Source: JADZAI01 sp964390465
GTDB taxonomy: Bacteria > Pseudomonadota > Alphaproteobacteria > Micropepsales > Micropepsaceae
Length of the DNA: 64,000 nt
Reading direction: 5' to 3'
Assembly: GCA_964390465.1 (NCBI GenBank)
Contig: CAYMIJ010000006.1
Coordinates: 79,602-143,601 of the forward strand
Shown here one piece after another: positions 51,151 to 59,503 of the stretch. The notes beneath the pieces were generated by a model, which saw only the letters and a program-made list of their open reading frames with translations, did no database searches and was not told where the DNA came from. Position numbers and translations under genes: made by a program. Position 1 is the first letter of the stretch. Each line of letters begins with the position of its first letter.

Positions 51151-51606
51151 ATGCGTATAGCGATTTTGTTGGGTGCGATCGCATTGGGCGGCATCGCCTC
51201 AGCTGACATCCCGCCGCCCATGCCGGAAAATCCGCTTGGCGCTGACTGCCAGCCCTTTATTGGCTTGTGGGCACGCGACACGGCGCAGGAAATGCGCCGG
51301 GCACATGGCCATACCGTTCTGGCCATCGATTCAACGGGCGCAGTGATGCTCAGCTACATCAATCAGCAGGACATCAACATTGAGGCTCAGGCAAAGCGTC
51401 ACGCGTTGACGTGCAAGGCCGAAGGCAATGGCGTGACCAGACTTGATTTCGGCACCGGCGATTATGCCTTTTCCATTGAAGCCCGCCTGATTGATGAGAC
51501 CCACTTCACCGTGATTCAGATGAGTACATGGACCGGCAATGGCGCCCCACCTGAGCAATGGGAGCCAGAACCGCAGGTGGTCAGCTGGACACGGCTGGGA
51601 CGCTAA
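51151..51606 (+). CDS. Small secreted protein of unknown function
   Basis: The 151-residue protein has a signal peptide (MRIAILLGAIALGGIASA, then DIPPPMPENP). Mature part has two cysteines (ADCQPF, LTCKAEG), which may pair, and alternating beta-type segments (TVLAIDSTGAVMLSYI, RLDFGTGDYAFSIEARL). I do not recognise the family; the pattern resembles a small lipocalin-like or beta-barrel domain. AGGAG lies upstream. It is convergent with phnA-like, one base apart. Confidence 0.78.
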   Translation: MRIAILLGAIALGGIASADIPPPMPENPLGADCQPFIGLWARDTAQEMRRAHGHTVLAIDSTGAVMLSYINQQDINIEAQAKRHALTCKAEGNGVTRLDFGTGDYAFSIEARLIDETHFTVIQMSTWTGNGAPPEQWEPEPQVVSWTRLGR

Positions 51607-51607
51607 C

Positions 51608-51823
51608 TTACGCCTTCTTCACAAACTCCGTGCGCAGCACCAGGCCCTTGATCGAGCCGGTGCGCGCTTCGATCTCAGCCGGGTTATCGGTGAGGCGTAT
51701 ATTCTTGACGGTCGTGCCGCGCTTCAATGTTTCGCCCGCGCCCTTTACCTTCAGATCCTTGATGAGCGTCACGCTGTCGCCGTCGTTCAGCACATTGCCG
51801 TGGCAGTCTTTGACGTCTGACAT
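51608..51823 (-). CDS. PhnA/YjdM C-terminal-domain protein
   Basis: The 71-residue protein matches the C-terminal domain of PhnA/YjdM: VKDCHGNVLNDGDSVTLIKDLKVKG, KRGTTVKNIRL and IKGLVLRTEFVKK. The N-terminal zinc ribbon of full-length YjdM is absent, as in many alphaproteobacterial versions. Its function is not established; the name comes from linkage to phosphonate genes in E. coli. It starts six bases after the ybgC stop. Confidence 0.9.
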   Translation of the reverse strand: MSDVKDCHGNVLNDGDSVTLIKDLKVKGAGETLKRGTTVKNIRLTDNPAEIEARTGSIKGLVLRTEFVKKA

Positions 51824-51829
51824 GATGGT

Positions 51830-52315
51830 TCAACCCTCAATGGTAAGATAAGCTGACATCTTCGTGCGGATGTCAGCAGGAATGCGGCGCGGGCGGCCAT
51901 CCATGGTGATGACAGCAGCCTCGATGCGCGCGGTGCATAAAAGATCAGCGCCTTTCAGGATTTCCTGTTCGCCCGTCAGCCGCGCGCCCGCCAGTTCGGT
52001 GTAGCGCGTGCGCACATGCAGGAGATCATCAATGCGGGCCGGACGCAGATAATCCAGTGTGATGCGGCGCAGCGTCCATACCAGTTTCGTTTCGCCTTCC
52101 AGCATCACCAGATGGCGCACCCCGGCCATGCGTAGAAAATCAGACCGGCCGCGTTCAAAGTAACGCAGATAATTGGCGTGATAGACGATGCCCGATGTGT
52201 CAGTGTCTTCGTAATAGATGCGGACCGGCAGGATGTGAGTGGTGCCTTCGAACCAGCCTGAAAAGGCGATTTCAGGCGTGCGCGCATCATGCGTGTGCGC
52301 GTGCTGTTCAGACAT
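51830..52315 (-). CDS. ybgC: YbgC-type acyl-CoA thioesterase
   Basis: The 161-residue hot-dog-fold protein has PVRIYYEDTDTSGIVYHANYLRY, the 4HBT/YbgC active-site segment with the catalytic Asp. FERGRSDFLR follows. It hydrolyses short or medium acyl-CoA and is usually encoded before tolQ. Here it follows ruvB (overlap of eight bases) but the next gene is phnA-like and not tolQ. Start at 52315 is chosen because the extension upstream lies in ruvB. Confidence 0.92.
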   Translation of the reverse strand: MSEQHAHTHDARTPEIAFSGWFEGTTHILPVRIYYEDTDTSGIVYHANYLRYFERGRSDFLRMAGVRHLVMLEGETKLVWTLRRITLDYLRPARIDDLLHVRTRYTELAGARLTGEQEILKGADLLCTARIEAAVITMDGRPRRIPADIRTKMSAYLTIEG

Positions 52316-53360
52316 GGCCTTCATCCCGCGCCGGCATGTCGAACAAAGCGGTCTGGGCTGGATCGCGCGGCGGGGCGGTGAGCCCCAGATGTCCGAAGGC
52401 ATGAAGGGTCAGCATCCGGCCACGCGGTGTGCGTTGCAGGAAACCCTGCTGGATCAGGTAAGGCTCCACCGTTTCCTCGATATTGTCGCGCGCTTCGCCA
52501 AGCGCCGCCGCCAGCGTTTCGATGCCGACCGGCCCGCCCGTGAAGGCATCGGCAATCAGCCTCAGATAGCGCCGGTCGAGCGCATCCAGCCCTGCGCCAT
52601 CGACCTCAAGCTGTTGCAGCACATCGTCGGCAAAGCGGTCCGTCACCTCGGCACAGCGTTTCACCTCGGCATAGTCGCGCACCCGGCGCAGCAGGCGGCC
52701 CGCGATACGCGGCGTGCCGCGCGCCCGCCTTGCGATTTCGCGCGCACCGCTGATGGTCATTGGCAGGCCCAGCACACGCCCCCCACGCTGGACGATTTCA
52801 GTCAGATCATCCGGGCCGTAGAACTCCAGTGCGGACTTGATGCCGAAGCGGTCGTGCAGCGGCTTGGCGATCATGCCCGACCGGGTGGTCGCGGCGATCA
52901 GCGTGAAGGGTGACAGGTCGATGCGCACGCTGCGCGCCGCCGGGCCTTCGCCGATGATGAGATCGAGCTGGAAATCTTCCATCGCCGGATAGAGCACTTC
53001 TTCGACCGCCGGGTTAAGACGGTGGATTTCGTCGATGAACAGCACATCGCGCGGCTGGAGATTGGTGAGCAGCGCGGCGAGATCACCCGCCCGCGCAATG
53101 ACCGGGCCGGATGTCGCGCGGAAGTTGACGCCCAGCTCGCGCGCCACGATCTGCGCCAGAGTCGTCTTGCCAAGACCCGGTGGACCATAAAGCAGGATGT
53201 GATCCATCGCCTCGCCGCGCCCGCGCGCCGCTTCGATGAAAACCGACAGCCGCGCGCGTTCCTTCGCCTGACCGATGAACTCGGAAAGGCGTTGCGGTCG
53301 CAGGGTGGAATCGGGCGTGTCTTCCAACCGCTCACCGGGCGAGATGAGGCGGTCAGTCAT
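52308..53360 (-). CDS. ruvB: Holliday junction ATP-dependent helicase RuvB
   Basis: The 350-residue AAA+ protein has LRPQRLSEFIGQ, Walker A YGPPGLGKTTLA, Walker B LFIDEIHRL, sensor AATTRSG and the RuvB C-terminal winged helix with GGPVGIETLAAALGE and RTPRGRML. It drives branch migration with RuvA. Its start overlaps ruvA's stop by four bases. Confidence 0.98.
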   Translation of the reverse strand: MTDRLISPGERLEDTPDSTLRPQRLSEFIGQAKERARLSVFIEAARGRGEAMDHILLYGPPGLGKTTLAQIVARELGVNFRATSGPVIARAGDLAALLTNLQPRDVLFIDEIHRLNPAVEEVLYPAMEDFQLDLIIGEGPAARSVRIDLSPFTLIAATTRSGMIAKPLHDRFGIKSALEFYGPDDLTEIVQRGGRVLGLPMTISGAREIARRARGTPRIAGRLLRRVRDYAEVKRCAEVTDRFADDVLQQLEVDGAGLDALDRRYLRLIADAFTGGPVGIETLAAALGEARDNIEETVEPYLIQQGFLQRTPRGRMLTLHAFGHLGLTAPPRDPAQTALFDMPARDEGHV

Positions 53361-53965
53361 CGTGCGAGCCTCTTCAGCCCGTCGCGGATGAGGTGATCAA
53401 GCGTGGCCGCATCGCCCAGCTCCGCCAATGCGGCGGCGACCGCCTGCCCGGCCTCGCTCTGCGCGTAACCAAGATTGACGAGCGCCGAGACGGCTTCGGC
53501 TGGAGCACCTTGCGGGGCGCGGGTGATGGTGGCGATGGCCGAAGCCGGAAGGCCGGAAATCATCGCCACAGGGCCTTTGTCTTTCAGGTCCAGCACGATG
53601 CGTTCGGCGATTTTCTTGCCGACACCGGGCGTGCGGGCAATAGCTGCTGAATCCTTCAACGCAATCGCCTGCCCCAGAGCATCGGACGGAAGCGTCGAAA
53701 GAATCGCGAGCGCCACTTTTGCTCCAACCCCTTGCACCGTCTGCAGGATGCGAAACCAGTCGCGGTCGGCGGTCGCCGAAAACCCATAAAGGCGGATCAT
53801 ATCTTCGCGCACCACGGTTTCAATGAACAGCACCGCCGCTTCGCCGCGCGTCAGCCGATCCAGGGTACGTGACGAGCAATAGGCGACATAGCCAACGCCA
53901 TGCACGTCGATGATCGCATAGTCGGCGGCGATCTCATCGACTGTGCCGGAGAGTTTGCCGATCAT
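53357..53965 (-). CDS. ruvA: Holliday junction-binding protein RuvA
   Basis: The 202-residue protein has an N-terminal OB domain (MIGKLSGTVDEI, DVHGVGYVAYCS) and helix-hairpin-helix motifs (VQGVGAKVALAIL, TPGVGKKIAERIVLDLKDK). The C-terminal domain that contacts RuvB follows (EAVSALVNLGYAQSEA). It overlaps ruvC by four bases, so ruvC-ruvA-ruvB is one translational unit. Confidence 0.97.
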   Translation of the reverse strand: MIGKLSGTVDEIAADYAIIDVHGVGYVAYCSSRTLDRLTRGEAAVLFIETVVREDMIRLYGFSATADRDWFRILQTVQGVGAKVALAILSTLPSDALGQAIALKDSAAIARTPGVGKKIAERIVLDLKDKGPVAMISGLPASAIATITRAPQGAPAEAVSALVNLGYAQSEAGQAVAAALAELGDAATLDHLIRDGLKRLAR

Positions 53966-54468
53966 GCTGCCCCCCGCATATGCAAAGCGCGCACGTTGCG
54001 CATATGGGCGTGGCAGATGGCCAACGCCAGAGCGTCAGCCTCGTCGGGCTTCGGGTCACCACATTGCGGCAGCAGCACCTTCACCATGTGCAGGACCTGA
54101 TCCTTTTCCGCATGGCCGACGCCAACCACGGCTTTCTTCACCTGATTGGGGGCGTATTCCGCGACCGGACGGCCCGCCTGCGCTGGCACCAGCAGCGACA
54201 TGGCGCGGGCCTGGCCCAGTTTGAGCGTGCCCGCTGCATCCTTGTTGACGAAAGTGTTTTCAACGGCGGCCTCGTGCGGGGCATAGGCCGTGAACACCGC
54301 CGTCAGTCCTTCATGTAATGCGAGCAGGCGCGTAGCGAGATCATCCGCCGCACGCGAGGCGCAGGTACCATGCGCGATGTGGCGCAGGCTGTTGCCGTCG
54401 CTTTCGACGATGCCCCAGCCGGTGCGTTGCAGGCCCGGATCAAGGCCGATGATGCGAATCACAGGCAT
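53962..54468 (-). CDS. ruvC: Crossover junction endonuclease RuvC
   Basis: The 168-residue RNase H-fold resolvase shows the first catalytic Asp in IRIIGLDPGLQRTGWG, the second in AAVENTFVNKDA (Glu) and the final acidic residues in GDPKPDEADALALAICH. These give the expected DEDD set. It cuts Holliday junctions held by RuvAB. Length is normal. Confidence 0.97.
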   Translation of the reverse strand: MPVIRIIGLDPGLQRTGWGIVESDGNSLRHIAHGTCASRAADDLATRLLALHEGLTAVFTAYAPHEAAVENTFVNKDAAGTLKLGQARAMSLLVPAQAGRPVAEYAPNQVKKAVVGVGHAEKDQVLHMVKVLLPQCGDPKPDEADALALAICHAHMRNVRALHMRGAA

Positions 54469-54493
54469 GGAGCTTTGTAGCAGAGGAAGGCGC

Positions 54494-55243
54494 TCACGCG
54501 GCGGCGAGCTTCTCCATCACCGCATCGCTCATTTCGTAATTGGCATAGACCTGCTGGATGTCATCATGATCGTCCAGTGCGTCGATCAGCTTCATCAGCG
54601 TGCGGGCGATTTCCTCGTCCACCTGCTTGGTGTCGAGCGGCTTGAAAACAATACGCGCAGCCTCGGACGTGCCGAGCGTCTTTTCCAGGGCGTCACGAAC
54701 TTCGCCAAATGAATCAACCGGGCACAGGAATTCGTGGCCTTCCGGGGTGGAGAGGCACTCATCAGCCCCGGCGTCGATGGCCTTTTCCAGCATGTCGTCC
54801 GCCGAGCCCTTGTCGAGCGGATAGGTGATGGAGCCAACGCGGCTGAACAGAAAGGCGACAGAGCCATCTGCGCCAAGATTGCCGCCATATTTCGAGAACA
54901 GCGAGCGCACATCCGGCGCGGTGCGGTTGCGGTTGTCAGTCAGGCCTTCAACGATGATGGCAACACCGCCGGGGCCATAGCCTTCATAGCGCACCTCTTC
55001 ATAGGTATCGGCATCGCCGCCAAGCGCCTTCTTGATGGCGCGGTCGACATTGTCTTTCGGCATGTTTTCCTTGCGCGCAGCGGCAATGGCAGCGCGCAGC
55101 TTCGGATTCATGTTGGGGTCCGGCATGCCGGTTTTCGCCGCAACGGTGATTTCGCGCGCGAGTTTGGAGAACAGCTTGGAGCGCTTTTTATCCTGCGCGC
55201 CCTTGCGGAACATGATGTTCTTGAACTGGCTATGGCCGGCCAT
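54494..55243 (-). CDS. YebC/PmpR (TACO1) family protein
   Basis: The 249-residue protein has a near-universal N-terminus AGHSQFKNIMFRKGAQDKKRS, then NMPKDNVDRAIKKALG and YEGYGPGGVAIIVE. The family was annotated as transcription regulators, and some members act on translation through polyproline stretches. The gene precedes ruvC with a 25-base gap, a widely conserved order. Start at 55243 gives the MAGHSQF form. Confidence 0.96.
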   Translation of the reverse strand: MAGHSQFKNIMFRKGAQDKKRSKLFSKLAREITVAAKTGMPDPNMNPKLRAAIAAARKENMPKDNVDRAIKKALGGDADTYEEVRYEGYGPGGVAIIVEGLTDNRNRTAPDVRSLFSKYGGNLGADGSVAFLFSRVGSITYPLDKGSADDMLEKAIDAGADECLSTPEGHEFLCPVDSFGEVRDALEKTLGTSEAARIVFKPLDTKQVDEEIARTLMKLIDALDDHDDIQQVYANYEMSDAVMEKLAAA

Positions 55244-55319
55244 CGGCAATCCCTGATGCTAGGCTGAAAATAAGGCGATGGTCCTAGCCTTTGCCGGGGG
55301 CGTGAGGCAAGGGGGCCAT

Positions 55320-56945
55320 TTACACCGCTCCGGTCAACATCTTGCCTACCCCTTCAGCGACCTTGATACCATCAATGGCGGCAGAGAGGATGCCGCCCGC
55401 ATAGCCCGCGCCTTCCCCTGCCGGAAACAGGCCGCGCGTGTTGAGACTTTGAAAGTCTTTGCCGCGCGTCATGCGTACGGGCGAGGAAGTGCGGGTTTCA
55501 ACGCCTGTCATCACCGCATCGTGCATGGCAAAGCCCGGAATCTGACGCGCGAAGTGCGGCAGCGCCTCGCGCATGGCGGCGACAGCGAAATCCGGCAGGC
55601 AACGCGAAAGATCGGCAGGCATGACGCCCGGCCGATAGGACGGGGTTACTTCGCCCAGAGATGTGCTGGGGCGGCCTTCCAGGAAATCGCCGACCAATTG
55701 TCCGGGGGCGGACCATGTGCCGCCGCCTGCCGCAAAAGCCTGCTCTTCCCAGTGACGCTGAAAGGCGATGCCAGCAAGCGGGTTCACCTTCGCATCGCCC
55801 GGAAAATCATCCGGTGTGATGCTAACAACGATGCCAGCATTGGCATTGCGTTCTTTACGGGAATACTGGCTCATCCCGTTGGTGACGAGACGGCCCGGCT
55901 CTGACGCTGCCGCAACCACCGTACCGCCCGGACACATGCAGAAAGAATAAACGCCCCGGCCGTTCGATGCCTGATGCGAAAGCTTGTAGTCCGCCGCACC
56001 CAGAATGGGATGGCCTGCATGATCGCCAAAGCGGGCGCGGTCAATGACCGATTGCGGGTGTTCAATACGCACCCCGATGGAGAACGGCTTGGCTTCAAAA
56101 TAAACACCGCGCTGGTGCAGCATCTCGAACGTGTCACGCGCCGAATGACCAAGCGCCATGACGAGAGCCGGTGTTTCCAGAGTCTTGCCATTGGACAAGA
56201 CGACATGAGTCACGCGCCGCTCGCCCTTCACGGTTTCAACGATGATGTCATCCACTTTAGACTCAAAGCGGACTTCACCGCCCAGCGCCTCGATCTTACG
56301 GCGGATGGTTTCCACCATGGAGACAAGCCGGAACGTGCCGATATGCGGCTTGGCGACATAGAGAATCTCGTCTGGTGCGCCAGCCGCCACAAACTCCGTC
56401 AGCACCTTGCGGCCAAGATGGCGGGGGTCCTTGACCTGACTGTAGAGCTTGCCGTCAGAAAAAGTGCCTGCCCCGCCTTCACCAAACTGCGCGTTGGAAT
56501 CTGGGTTGAGTTCTGCCTTACGCCAGAACTGGAATGTGTCTTTCGTCCGCTCACGGACGATCTTGCCACGCTCCAGAACGATGGGCCGGAACCCCATCTC
56601 GGCCAGAATGAGCGCGGCGAAGAACCCGCAGGGGCCCATGCCGACCACCACAGGGCGCGGACCATCCGGCCTGGCCTGCGTGACCCGATGGTAAGACATG
56701 TCGGGCGTGACACCGATATGCGGATCTTTCTCGAACCGCTTCAGTGTGCGCGCCTCATCAGCGAGTTCCACGTCGATCGTGTAGACAAGCTGGATGTCGT
56801 TCTTCCGGCGGGCATCCCAGGCGCGCTTGAAGACGGTGAATGTGGTGAGCGCCGATGCCGGAATGGCGAGCCGCTTCAGGATGGCCTGACGCAGCGCAGC
56901 TTCGGGATGATCCAGCGGCAGACGCAATTCATGTATGCGCATCAT
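55320..56945 (-). CDS. FAD-dependent dehydrogenase (COG2509 type)
   Basis: The 541-residue protein has an N-terminal domain of about 95 residues, then VVVGMGPCGFFAALILAEMG as the dinucleotide loop, NAQFGEGGAGTFSDGKLYS, an inner redox-like region SFCMCPGGTVVAAASEPG, and the C-terminal FAD end FPAGEGAGYAGGILSAAIDG. This matches the uncharacterised COG2509 FAD-dependent dehydrogenase family. The physiological substrate is unknown. The gene stands alone between yebC and the ymdB-like gene. Confidence 0.88.
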   Translation of the reverse strand: MMRIHELRLPLDHPEAALRQAILKRLAIPASALTTFTVFKRAWDARRKNDIQLVYTIDVELADEARTLKRFEKDPHIGVTPDMSYHRVTQARPDGPRPVVVGMGPCGFFAALILAEMGFRPIVLERGKIVRERTKDTFQFWRKAELNPDSNAQFGEGGAGTFSDGKLYSQVKDPRHLGRKVLTEFVAAGAPDEILYVAKPHIGTFRLVSMVETIRRKIEALGGEVRFESKVDDIIVETVKGERRVTHVVLSNGKTLETPALVMALGHSARDTFEMLHQRGVYFEAKPFSIGVRIEHPQSVIDRARFGDHAGHPILGAADYKLSHQASNGRGVYSFCMCPGGTVVAAASEPGRLVTNGMSQYSRKERNANAGIVVSITPDDFPGDAKVNPLAGIAFQRHWEEQAFAAGGGTWSAPGQLVGDFLEGRPSTSLGEVTPSYRPGVMPADLSRCLPDFAVAAMREALPHFARQIPGFAMHDAVMTGVETRTSSPVRMTRGKDFQSLNTRGLFPAGEGAGYAGGILSAAIDGIKVAEGVGKMLTGAV

Positions 56946-57050
56946 GCGCGTCTCTCCTTACCGCGGGCAGCACCATGCCTGCCGGACAGTGTCTGCGTTC
57001 TACGCTGAGAGCGCCTTTGGCTTCAATAAACGGAAATCCTGGCGAGGTTT

Positions 57051-57866
57051 CTAAAGTGCAGGCAAGGCCCGACTGAGCCGCCCGCCAGTGCGAACGGGTT
57101 CGACGCGCGTGGCAAGGCCTGTGCGGTTATCGGTTTCGACAAACACGCCGCAGACCGTTGCTGGACCTGATGCCGGTTCCTTACGGCCCGCAGGCAGTTT
57201 CTGTGTGAACTGGGTGAGCGGTGCGACGGGGTCGAAGCCGATCACCGAGTTATAGTCGGCACAGGCCCCGGCATCGGTCTGATAGGCTGTGCCCTTTGGC
57301 AGAATCTGCGCATCGGCCGTGGGCACATGACTGTGTGTGCCCACCACGATCGAGGCGCGACCGTCGCAGAAATGGCCCATCGCCATTTTCTCCGATGTCG
57401 CTTCGGCGTGCATGTCCACCAGAATGGCATCGGCAACCTGGGCCAGTGGTGCGGCTTCGAGTTCGCGATCCACGGCGCGGAACGGGCAGTCGAGCGGGTC
57501 CATGAAGACGCGGCCCATAGCGTGAACCACCAGCACCTGCTTCCCGCCGCGCGCCGGAAACAGGCCAACGCCCTTGCCCGGCGTGCCCGGCGGAAAATTG
57601 GCCGGACGCAGGATGCGCGGTTCACGTTCGATATGAGTCAGCAGTTCGCGCTGATCCCACACATGGTTGCCGGTGGTGAGGACATCTGCGCCAGCGTCGA
57701 ACAAATCATTGGCAATAGAAGCGGTTAGGCCAAAACCGTGGGCTGCATTTTCAGAGTTCACTATGGCAAAGTCGATATCGAGCAGGCGGCGCAGATGCGG
57801 CAGCTCGCGCACCACCGCGTCACGCCCGGCTTTGCCGACAATATCGCCCAGAAAGAGAAGTCTCAT
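57051..57866 (-). CDS. YmdB-like metallophosphoesterase (TIGR00282)
   Basis: The 271-residue calcineurin-like phosphoesterase has metal ligands in FLGDIVGKAGRD, VNSENAAHGFG, TTGNHVWDQRE, VDMHAEATSEK and VGTHSHVPTAD, the TIGR00282/YmdB pattern. YmdB in Bacillus hydrolyses 2',3'-cyclic nucleotides and affects biofilm choice; the role here is unknown. It begins 12 bases after the 5-FCL stop and is probably part of the zauP-zapA-6S-5FCL transcript. Confidence 0.9.
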   Translation of the reverse strand: MRLLFLGDIVGKAGRDAVVRELPHLRRLLDIDFAIVNSENAAHGFGLTASIANDLFDAGADVLTTGNHVWDQRELLTHIEREPRILRPANFPPGTPGKGVGLFPARGGKQVLVVHAMGRVFMDPLDCPFRAVDRELEAAPLAQVADAILVDMHAEATSEKMAMGHFCDGRASIVVGTHSHVPTADAQILPKGTAYQTDAGACADYNSVIGFDPVAPLTQFTQKLPAGRKEPASGPATVCGVFVETDNRTGLATRVEPVRTGGRLSRALPAL

Positions 57867-57878
57867 GGCCGGGCTGTA

Positions 57879-58466
57879 TCATGCCTTGATCTGGAACGCC
57901 CGTTCTTCCGTCACGATCCAGTCGAGGCGCTGGTCGTGCGCCTCGTGCGGGATGGCGGGCAGTTCCTGGGCGCTGAAGGCGATGCCGATGGCCAGAACCG
58001 GGCCGCGCGCCCTGAGTTCCATGATGGTGCGGTCGTAGAACCCGCCGCCCCGCCCCAGCCGGTGACCCTGCCGGTCAAAGCCCAGAAGCGGGGTGATGAC
58101 AATGTTGGGCAGCAGCTCGTCCGAGGTCTTTTCAGGCTGGCTGGTCCCGAGCTGACCGGCCACCAGCTTCTGGCCCGGCTTCCAGCGCCGCATGGTGAGC
58201 GGCAGATATTTGCCCTCTACATGCGGCAGCGCGATGGTGTGCCCCTTTTTGTGAAGCTGGGTGAGCAGCGGCATCGGGTCAATTTCCGACTTCAGCGGCG
58301 CATAACCGCTGATGATGCTGTGTTGTTCCAAAGGGATAGAGGCGAAAAACGCCTTCGCCACACGCACCCCGGCCTCCTCGCCATAGGCTGAGGCTGCGGC
58401 GCTCGCGGCCGCCATGGCCTGACGACGCAGGGCGGCTTTCTGGTCTGATATCTCTGTGCTGCTCAT
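57879..58466 (-). CDS. 5-formyltetrahydrofolate cyclo-ligase
   Basis: The 195-residue protein converts 5-formyltetrahydrofolate to methenyltetrahydrofolate with ATP. The signature is GFDRQGHRLGRGGGFYDRTI, and substrate-binding IALPHVEGKYLPLTMRRW is present. The ATG at 58466 is supported by its position just past the 6S RNA. In many bacteria the gene (ygfA) is cotranscribed with 6S RNA, and the same layout is seen here. Confidence 0.94.
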   Translation of the reverse strand: MSSTEISDQKAALRRQAMAAASAAASAYGEEAGVRVAKAFFASIPLEQHSIISGYAPLKSEIDPMPLLTQLHKKGHTIALPHVEGKYLPLTMRRWKPGQKLVAGQLGTSQPEKTSDELLPNIVITPLLGFDRQGHRLGRGGGFYDRTIMELRARGPVLAIGIAFSAQELPAIPHEAHDQRLDWIVTEERAFQIKA

Positions 58467-58477
58467 GCCAATCCGGT

Positions 58478-58644
58478 GGGCGGGGCCCGGCGACACGCCG
58501 TCGAAGGTGTGATCCTCATGGGCCTGCAGATGCAGGTGGGGACCATGTGACCGGGCCCACGGGCCCAGTCAGGGACAGCCCCCTAGAGAACCATTAAGGC
58601 CCCTGGGTATCGGTCTTCTAACCTGCGGACCAGAACGCCCGCCC
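58478..58644 (-). ncRNA. ssrS: 6S RNA
   Basis: An unassigned G/C-rich stretch of about 170 bases lies between zapA and 5-FCL, the conserved site of 6S RNA. The expected ends pair (GGGCGGG near the 5' end, CCCGCCC near 58478), and arms such as CCCACCTGCATCTGCAGG and GGGCCCGTGGGCCC can form the long hairpin. A promoter with ideal spacing sits just upstream. 6S RNA mimics an open promoter and binds RNA polymerase. Ends are approximate. Not confirmed by a covariance-model search. Confidence 0.72.
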
Positions 58645-58650
58645 GCGATG

Positions 58651-58679
58651 AATATAGGGGCTGGAGGGGTTATGGCCAA
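58651..58679 (-). promoter_or_regulatory. Promoter of 6S RNA
   Basis: On the minus strand TTGGCC (58679-58674), a 17-base spacer and TATATT (58656-58651) form a good promoter. Transcription should start near 58644, at the 5' end of the predicted 6S RNA. Confidence 0.65.
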
Positions 58680-58690
58680 CCGCTAATCAG

Positions 58691-58721
58691 GCGGCCTGTT
58701 CATGCAGCTTATTGAGGCCGC
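58691..58721 (-). terminator. Possible hairpin after zapA
   Basis: GCGGCCT and AGGCCGC pair across a 17-base loop just after the zapA stop codon. There is no T-tract, so it may be an attenuator, a processing site or nothing. Confidence 0.3.
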
Positions 58722-58724
58722 TTT

Positions 58725-59087
58725 TCAGGCCGCACTACTCAGGCGGGCGGCCATCGCTTCAACGCGCTGGGCCAACCGTTCGACATAGGCGGCAGACTTC
58801 GCCTCGATCTCGCCGGTTTTCGAGACGGCATCGGCACTCGCCTGCTGAGCCCCGAAAGCCGTGGCCTCGGCCTGATCGGCACGCTGTTCAAGCTGTTCAA
58901 GGTCATCGGCCATCAGCAGCGAGGTCATCAGCAGCAGGCGCGCATCACCCACCTGCCCCACCTGCTGGGCCAGCGCGGTGACGCGCTGATCGACGATAGC
59001 GGCCAGACGCAGGAGGTGTTCCTCCTCGCCCTCGCCGCACGCCACCGCATAGGTGCGGGTGTTGATGGTGACAATCACCTGAGGCAT
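58725..59087 (-). CDS. zapA: Cell division protein ZapA
   Basis: The 120-residue protein opens with MPQVIVTINTRTYAVACGEGEEEHL, the ZapA N-terminal dimer domain, then LLLMTSLLMADDLEQLEQ and a C-terminal coiled coil. ZapA bundles FtsZ filaments at the Z-ring. It follows the zauP-like gene by nine bases and precedes the 6S RNA, as in Caulobacter relatives. Confidence 0.92.
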   Translation of the reverse strand: MPQVIVTINTRTYAVACGEGEEEHLLRLAAIVDQRVTALAQQVGQVGDARLLLMTSLLMADDLEQLEQRADQAEATAFGAQQASADAVSKTGEIEAKSAAYVERLAQRVEAMAARLSSAA

Positions 59088-59096
59088 GATTTTGAC

Positions 59097-59360
59097 CTAT
59101 TCCGTAAGAACGGCCTGCACTTCACGCAAGGCCGCATCCAGCCGCGCCGACATATCGTCGTGCAGATCATCCAGCGCCGTGACCTCGCCGCGCAACCGGC
59201 CGATTTCAGCCTGCATGGATTCACGTTCGGCTTTCAGGCCTGCAACCTGCGCGATCAGTTCTTCATTCGCCTTGCCTGTCCCAACGGCTGAGGACAGCCG
59301 CGCATCCAGCGCGTCCAGAGCAATGGCAAGACGGTTAAGGGCTGTGTCGAGTGAGGCCAT
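59097..59360 (-). CDS. ZauP-like coiled-coil protein (DUF4164 type)
   Basis: The 87-residue protein is almost all coiled coil (LNRLAIALDALDARL, LIAQVAGLKAERESMQAEIG, VTALDDLHDDMSARLDAAL). In Caulobacter the coiled-coil protein encoded with zapA, called ZauP, helps ZapA focus the Z-ring. Position, size and coiled-coil nature agree with that; the residue-level match was not checked. Start at 59360; it is divergent from tkt. Confidence 0.75.
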   Translation of the reverse strand: MASLDTALNRLAIALDALDARLSSAVGTGKANEELIAQVAGLKAERESMQAEIGRLRGEVTALDDLHDDMSARLDAALREVQAVLTE

Positions 59361-59503
59361 GGATACCTTTGCGTAATGGCCGATTCGGATTCGATCACCA
59401 TAAGCAGGGAATGCACCTGCGCAAACCCTGCTTTTTCCAAGCGAATCCTTGCGAGAGAGGCCGTCAACGTCTAAGCGAAGCCCGCCGCCAGCGGAGCCCG
59501 CCA

